From Adineta steineri (taxonomy: Eukaryota; Rotifera; Eurotatoria; Adinetida; Adinetidae): a DNA stretch of 64,000 bases. The stretch's first letter is position 1. Every line of letters starts with the position of its first letter. Made by a program: the position numbers and the translations under genes. The notes below the pieces were generated by a model that had not been told where the DNA came from, ran no database searches, and saw only the letters and a list, made by a program, of their open reading frames with translations. This document shows positions 57,101-64,000 of this stretch, one piece after another. The stretch lies in assembly GCA_905250115.1 (NCBI GenBank), contig CAJNOI010000358.1:1-64000 (forward strand), in the 5' to 3' direction.

Positions 57101-60100
57101 AGAGAGGGTCCGTCAGATCACCACCTAGACATGTTCTATCCATACGTTCAGAATACAGCTTTAGTTTTTTTAGGATTTTGAGAAGTGACGAGGATGGAGG
57201 TAAAATATGGGATTGATGAGGACTATTGACTACTAACCACCTATTCCTTTTTTGGCACCTTTTATAGGTCTGTTAGAAAAACTTAATATTTTGGATTTAA
57301 GAGTTTCATGCAATGATCATCCATTTAGGCTTGGGAGGTCATCTGGCGGACTCTTTTTTAATTACTTTTCCATCATCTTTTTCCACTGCAAACCATCGTT
57401 GAGAAATAAAATGAAATTTTTCCATTGTTTGTAAATCCCGAATAATTATATATTTAAGAAACCATGATGATGACGAACCTTCACCTGTATTATCATGCCA
57501 TATACGAATACAATTCAATAATCCCAAGGTTCTAAATAGAAACTTAACTCTATTAGTAAAATATAATTCTAGAATGAAATTTTACTTTGGAACACTCATT
57601 ACAAATGCATCAACACCACCGCGTTGTAAAATCTTTCGATGAGGACCCGCTAATGTACGAACATGTGTCTCATTTTCCTCACCATATATGACGAAATGAA
57701 CCTATTGAATATATATTTTAATCAAATATTCCTTTTTTTTGCAAAATCTTACATTCGAACTTGTTCCAGCATCTTTTCTTTGACCAGTAAAAACAATAAT
57801 TTCATAAACATATTCATCTGATTGATGATTATCGGGTAATGGTGTAACTCCTAATTTTTCAAGATCTTTTTTATCTTTATAACGTGCATAAATTGTCAAT
57901 ATGATGTACATTAAACATACACAAATAACTGTTAAATAAATAGTTTTGTTTCGATTAAAATCTGCATTGGCAAAAACATAATTCCAATTAATTGGTTCAG
58001 GTAAAATAACCAGACCACCAGCAAAACTTGTTAAATGTGTGGAAAAACATTGAGTTTGATTATGATTTGTTAAAGAACCAACTATTAATCCCTCTGATTT
58101 CCATTGATTATTATTATCAAGATAATAACAACCTGATGTATAGATTCTTAATTGATAATTTGATGTAAAATTAAATCTTTCATTTGTTATTGGAAGATAA
58201 GTGATGGAAGAATTTGAACATACATCACTCATTTCTGTTGAATTTAATTCTCGTAAACCAAATATAAGAGATCGATGACCAAATGTTTGTTGATTATCAA
58301 GAAAATACTCATAAATACTGTCATTTGTCAAATCTATATCGAAATCAAATTGATAAATGAAATAATTGAAATAAAGATAATTTACCTGAAGGACAAAAAA
58401 GTTGTGATCCATCGATTTGTTTGATTGAACTATTTAATTGAGGTGCTTGATCAAATTTATAAATAAATAAATAAGCAAGACTGGAATTCAAAGATTGAAT
58501 TTCTAAATGAACTGAAATCGGTAGTGTACTTGTAATATTGATATACTGAAAATTAAATAATTGATTATGAGGAGTCGAATTCATTGATGTCACATTTTGT
58601 AGAATCATTGATGGAATTATTAAATTTGAATCACGAGGAATAATGATTTCAATAGGACGATTAAGATCTGTTTGAACAGATATTTCATTTTGATTTTGAC
58701 CAAGAATTGAAAATGATACACAAGTTGAAAGATTTGTATTTGATTGGAGTGTTGTATTACCAAAAGGCGCTAATGGTGTAACCATTGTCTAAAAAGAGAA
58801 ATCAAGTGAAAGAAATGATTCCAAACAGAACATAGTCAACTCACTCGAATAGAAATCTTTGAATTATTACTGAGATTTAAATTAAGATTTTCTGGCAATT
58901 GAATCTGAGCATTTACCATTTGCTGGAAAAGTTTATTTGAAAGAGATTCAATTGATTTGCTTTCTAATGACATAAATACTTGAGATGTATCAAAAATAGA
59001 CTGCTGTCCAATATTTAAATGAATATTTAATGATGAAGATAATAATGCGATGATTTCGTTCATTTGATTGATTATCTGATTTGCTAATTGTTTTTGATAA
59101 TAAATATTTCGATTTCTTTCTATTGTTTCCCATGAAAAATCATTTCCATCAGCAAATAAATCTAAAAGATCATATAATAAAATCATTATTCAGTTCGTCA
59201 AGAAAAGTACTTGGATTGGACCATGAAGATTCGAGATCAGTATCATAGTCTGCGGGAAATGTTGTGGCACGTAAATAATCTAAATCTAAAATCGTTGTTC
59301 GTTGTTGTAATGGTCCATTAACAGCCTAAAAATATCAGTATCATTTCAAAATGTACAAGAAACTTATGCGAATGAAGATGTAACCCTTATACCCATCACA
59401 GACCCACCCACACCCTCCATCATTAATAGAAAGAACACTTTTCTGTAGACTTTTAAATAATTGATTTTAATTATTATGAAAATATTCTTACAGTCAAAAC
59501 ATTAGCAGTACATTGAATAAGTTGAGTTGCTGATAGCTGAACATCTTCATATGGAATTGTTGTACGCAGCGGATATAAAGCCATGGCTAATTGATAACAT
59601 CTCTCCGACGCGATCATCTAAAATAGAATTTTTGTTTTTTCAAAAAGCAAAATCAAACAAATGAAATCGAACTAAAGCTGTTCTTGTTAATTCATTTGTT
59701 GTTTCAGTTATTTGTGCTAATGCTGTCGCCTGTAGTTTAACACTATTGGATGTTGTTATTGCCAGTTTTGTTATGAATGTCATCAAATATTCTCGACTAT
59801 TTGCATGAGAATTTAGTTGTTTATTATATTCAACTAAAGCTGATTCATTCAATGGTATTGAAGACTAATTTAATGAAGAAAAAAGTGAAAATAAAAGTCA
59901 AATCAAATGAACTCACCACTTGAGAAGTTTGATTTCCTAATGTTGAAACAGAAATACTTGTAGCTGAAATACCATCTATCAAGAAAAGAACAAAAAAAAA
60001 ACAATTTTAACTTTATTATCTCATGATTTACTTAAAATAGCTGTATCAATATTTTCACTGTTCATTTTATTCAATTGTTGTGAGAGAGAAATAATTAGTT

Positions 60101-63100
60101 GCCCAACTATATTTTGATTTTGACTAGCAAGTAATTGAGCTATTGGATTTCTTATTAATTCACTTGATATATTTTGGATATTATTTATAAAATCAGTAAG
60201 TCCGACTAAATCTATCATGACAGTAACAGACGATAGATTGAGTTCTGTAATACAGTCGAATTCATTTCGAATATGAACAAATACATGAAGTAATGATGTT
60301 TGATCATCTCCAGGTGGTAATCGAACTTGAAATGATGATATTGTAGAATAAGTAACGATCATTTTCTCAGCTAGATCATTTCTCCAAACTATGAAAAAAA
60401 CATAAAACTATTTTGAAATTAAAATCAAATTTAAACAAACCATAAACAGAATAATCTTTGATATCATTATCATCAAACCAATTTGAACATAAAACATCAA
60501 ATAAACTATTTGTTGTACCGTTTAGAGGATTAATTGAACAAGAACCATTAGATGGAGATTTCGTTAGAACAATATTTAACGAACTGGAACTAGTTTCTTG
60601 TAAAAATGAATAAACAACTTCAAATCGCCAACGATTTATTTGTGGATTTGACAGAAATAACTGGTTTGTTGCAGTAAAATTACTTGTGTTTGTACCAAAA
60701 AGCCAAATATTTTCGTAAACTGTCTGATTAAACAAAATCCATGTGGTTAAATTTGAAAATGAATTCATTTGTCCTTGATAAATATTCCATGTAATATTCT
60801 GAATTGTTGTACAATTTCCATTACAAACTGAAAATAGAGCAACTTGTGTTGTTGGATTAACAAGTTGAAATTCTAAATCTGGTGAACATAATGTCGAAAT
60901 AACACAACTAAAAAGTAAAATATTCATTTGATTTCAAAACAGAAACTATAAATTTACCCAATAAGAACCATATGTGGATAAGTATTTTCGACATTAACAA
61001 GTACATAACCAGTTGCTTGAAGTGAAGTATTTTGTTGATGTTCCATATAAACCATAAATTGATATGTTCGATTGGATTGTAAGGAATTAGCGACAATTGT
61101 TATCGAGGAATTTATTGAGTTAAATTTCCAAGATGTTTGATTATCTTTACAAATATGAAATTTTATATGACGGGTGGTGCAAAAAGAATTAGACTGTTTG
61201 TATTTATTACACACGGAATAAAATTTTCTGATTCCGTTTAACCCAAAAGAATGGAGAAGATTATATTCGTTAAATAAAACTTCGTATCCTCTATTACTCC
61301 ATAAGAAAGAAAATTCTCTTAAGCCTGTTGTAAGAAAATAAGATGCCTCCGTCACCACGTTTGAATTCCCCTAACTAATTACCTGTTCGATTTATGAAAC
61401 ATGATGGATTTAACGGATCAATTGTTGTATTACCAATCGGTATTAATGAGCCTTGAAAATTTGGGAACATATATAAACCAAATATTCGACAATAATATTT
61501 GTATTTCCAATTCTATTTAAATAACAAAACATCAACAACGTTCAAATATATCGAACTATTTCACTTCTTACACTTGCATTGAATACATATTCACTTGGAT
61601 CAACAGAATAGTTTCCCGGGTCAAGTAAAAGATCTTGTTTATATCCACTTGTAATCATTGATGTTCCGAATTGAACAAGATTTGCGATTATATTTGATGC
61701 AACTATTTGTACATAAACAAATGATGATGTTGAATAATGTGATGAACTATTCATTGTAACTGTTAATTCTAATTGATATGTTCCATATGGAAGTGTCTTT
61801 GATGGAATATATAATTCACTGAATTTTGTATTAATTATTGGATCTAATTGAATGGAATTTGAACATATTGTTGTTGTACAATTATTGATTCTCCACTGTG
61901 TTGTCATTGAAAGTTTTATATTACAAATAAATTCAATAATTGAAACAATAGAAAAATCTTGACTGCGACGAAATTGTATTGGCGATGAAAGTGTCGACGT
62001 ACCGGGAATAAGTATCACACGTGGATAATAACAATCTTTAACAAATCATTTCATTGATTTATTTTTAAAAATTAGTTACTCTGAAATTATTATCATCGAT
62101 GTGATTTGTTCTATCCGACCCAATCAATTCTATGACGGATCTTATTGGATCCTATATGAACCCGAGGGGAGGGATAGTTATATGGGGTTCCGTCAGGTAT
62201 ATGCTATCGAAATTAGCAATCTGAATAAAAAATCAAAAAGACAATAATTCTAGTAATATCTATTATCATGGGCACTTTATTTGTTTAAAAACAAGTTAAT
62301 TTGTTTCTTCTTACTAAATAGTTCTTAGATTATTTTTTATTAGATTGAACTTAACGCATCGAAAATTGAGAGAAATGTGCAGGACTTAAAAGTAGATGCA
62401 ACTTGAATGTCATTTCTGTTGAATGATACCTTTTAAAAGGATAATTTTCAAAATTTATATTCAATGTCCCTCCATCTTTAAATACAATAAAGATAAACAG
62501 ATAAGTAGCCCAAACAAATGAAGCATCTTTTCATTGATAATTATTTTGATTTATAAACCAAAGCTAAATTTACTTTTGATTATGCATTCAACTACATCTT
62601 TATTTACGTATTAGGTTTTTATAGTAACTTAGAGGTGAGAAATTCTACCTACTACCTTTAGTTGAAGTTGTATTGTATAAATTCATCGTAGTGTATACTG
62701 TTGGCTATGAAGAAATACATAAATTAGAAAAAGAGAGTGCTGTAATATATTTACTGAAGAAGTGTTAGTAGTTGCTGTTGATAAAGTTATTGTTGTTGAT
62801 GATGATGTTGTGGATGATATTGTAGACGATGTTGTTGTGGATGATGTTGTTGTTGTTGATGTTATTGTTGCTGTTGTCGACGTTGTTGTGGATGATGTTG
62901 TTGTTGTTGATGATGATGTTGTTGTCGATGAGGTTGTAGTTGTTGTTGTTGTCGATGATGTTGTTGTCGATGATGTTGTGGATGATGTTGTAGACGATGT
63001 TGTTGATGATGATGTTGTTGTCGATGTTGTTGATGACGATGTTGTTGTTGTTGTTGTTGTGCTTACTGGATTGGAAATGTTGAATGTCTAAAAGGTCGGG

Positions 63101-63963
63101 TCATTAATTGCATGAGTTTCAGCCCCTGCAATAATTGTATCAACTGTTCCATAAATATCATCACATATAGGATTACTTACCGCAAAAGGGAATTCCAGCC
63201 GCAGCACCTAAAATGAAAAATAATGGTCTATTTAATCCAAAACGGAATGTCGAAGAAAAAAGTTCATACATACCACTGTCAAATGTAACAAAATAGGAAT
63301 GTCCAGGAATCCATGGTGCAACTGGAAAGATAATAATAATTGTGAAATTTATGTATGTTACTTGTGGTGCCCAACCACAATCAAATTTTTGGACAACTGT
63401 ATTGTTAGTAGAATCAGTGAAATAAATATTACTGCCATTACGTGATGGACGCTTAACTGCACTTGTGGCTAAAATATATAAACACAATTAAATCGGTAAC
63501 AAATAATGTTTTAAATATTTGACAAAGAAGATTTCATTATAAACAAATCAAATATAGACATCATTAAGTTATCAGTTATATATATAAGTAATGAAATTGA
63601 CAAAGTTAGAGTTTTTTTTTACATATAGACGGACTTCTCATGTTTTGAAAGTATTGTCACTCATAATCACTGAAAAAAAGAATATATACAACATAAATCC
63701 TCAATATCATATGGGTGACACTCGTATTTTTCCATTACAATAATAAAATTTACTTTGAATTGAAAAAATAGTTTGATTTTGGGAGATAATGCCGACTGGT
63801 GAAGCTGAAACGCTAATGAGGCTAGGCGATTCATAGCCAACTAAGTATGTAATACACCACGGAGCTGATTGTAAACTGCTATTATCAATTGCCCCGGCAC
63901 AAATACTTTGAGGACCAAATTGTGTTACTGTTGGTGTCCATGTCAGTAACATTGTCCATAAAC
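54144..63963 (-). CDS. Polycystin-1-like receptor-channel (REJ, GPS, PLAT, 11 TM), 5' end beyond window
   Basis: Exons 5' to 3': 63754-63963, 63274-63468, 63181-63207, 62755-63125, 61572-62035, 61383-61512, 60958-61144, 60441-60907, 60032-60388, 59917-59975, 59673-59864, 59492-59617, 59211-59325, 58845-59161, 58386-58788, 57753-58333, 57586-57701, 57366-57531, 56765-57058, 56576-56718, 56303-56525, 56122-56250, 55812-56069, 55160-55763, 54373-55110, 54144-54316. All junctions keep frame except 62755 to 62035, where an exon may be missed. In order: ectodomain, Thr/Ser stalk, REJ module (SELYIPSKTLPYGTYQLELT, NGSCSINPLNGT), GAIN region with the GPS cleavage motif CFSTHLTSFAGG, TM1, PLAT (YEIIVFTGQRKDAG, IRIWHDNTGEG), ten further spans and a polycystin channel end (RYFYRFWSYMEVG-like, TLMKFDADELIEASAFLGPF). 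Likely a membrane mechano- or chemosensor. An in-frame TAG lies at 63088-63090. Confidence 0.85.
57106..57353. mobile_element. MITE-like element inside a polycystin intron
   Basis: GGGTCCGTCAGATCACC (57106-57122) and GGTCATCTGGCGGACTC (57337-57353) are inverted repeats with 14 of 17 matches. They account for nearly all of a 307-bp intron (57059-57365), whereas other introns of this gene are about 50 bp. No coding capacity. Confidence 0.6.
59381..59420. repeat. Telomere-like half repeat in a polycystin intron
   Basis: TAACCCTTATACCCATCACAG followed by CCCACCCACACCCTC, with no obvious G-rich partner. It sits in the 166-bp intron 59326-59491, three times the usual intron size of the gene. Confidence 0.5.
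62755..63087 (-). repeat. Thr/Ser codon repeat (mucin-like stalk)
   Basis: Runs of ACA/TCA/TCG/TCC codons on the minus strand give about 100 residues that are nearly all Thr and Ser, a typical O-glycosylated stalk. On the + strand the same bases read as a GTT/GAT trinucleotide repeat with an open Val/Asp frame, which is a shadow. Tract length is probably polymorphic. Confidence 0.75.
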
Positions 63964-64000
63964 CTATGATATTATATTTCAAATTGAAAAATTTGCATAT

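Noticed and set aside
62762..63091. Open + strand frame of Val/Asp repeats
   Set aside because: Shadow of the Thr/Ser codon repeat on the minus strand, which fits the polycystin stalk.
1..64000. CRISPR array, rRNA genes or prophage
   Set aside because: No regular direct repeats with unique spacers, no rRNA sequence; the DNA is eukaryotic.

Overview
The window is nuclear DNA of a small-genome invertebrate, most likely a bdelloid rotifer (Rotaria- or Adineta-like). The DNA is strongly AT-rich and genes are cut by very short introns (mostly 46-60 bp, GT...AG). The gene content is the mix typical of bdelloids: NHL-repeat proteins, ADP-ribosyltransferase (ART) proteins with WWE or TPR modules, many rhodopsin-like receptors, membrane pentapeptide-repeat proteins, a long REJ/GPS/PLAT polycystin, and genes that look acquired from fungi or bacteria. 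Assignments rest on reading the translations and on remembered family features; no search was run.

Layout. 0.7-2.8 kb: membrane-anchored pentapeptide-repeat protein (-). 4.6-8.1 kb: a chimera with a truncated adenylation-domain start, a nucleotidyltransferase-like centre and a multi-pass membrane tail (+). 8.4-10.1 kb: fungal-type DHA1 major-facilitator antiporter (-). 11.3-12.1 kb: 2H phosphoesterase-like protein (-). 13.1-24.0 kb: five 7TM receptor loci of two subfamilies, one degenerate, with three MITE-like elements, a small Lys-rich protein and a possible terminal exon between them. 25.9-26.9 kb: secreted cyclophilin (+). 27.9-29.0 kb: WWE-ART protein (+). 29-34.7 kb: gene-poor, with a hAT-like foldback element and an Ala/Tyr-rich exon. 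34.7-37.0 kb: type II membrane glycosyltransferase-like protein and a 5'-truncated methyltransferase (-). 39.2-46.6 kb: two NHL-repeat genes and an NHL fragment around a Cys-rich secreted-type gene that contains a 100-base assembly gap. 48.8-50.4 kb: ART-TPR protein (+). 50.5-51.0 kb: a perfect inverted-repeat element. 54.1-64.0 kb: the 3' 26 exons of a polycystin-1-like gene (-), running off the right edge.

The most unusual structure is a dispersed family of about 18 short foldback sequences (40-140 bp). Their arms are built from TGTGGG-like units, the hexamer reported for bdelloid telomeres, and many end in CTTGAGGGTGTGG / CCACACCCTCAAG. They lie between genes, in introns, beside a stop codon and beside the assembly gap. 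No shared pathway links the genes here. The region reads as an accessory, element-rich stretch with environmental sensing (7TM receptors, polycystin), ADP-ribosylation and horizontally acquired functions side by side.
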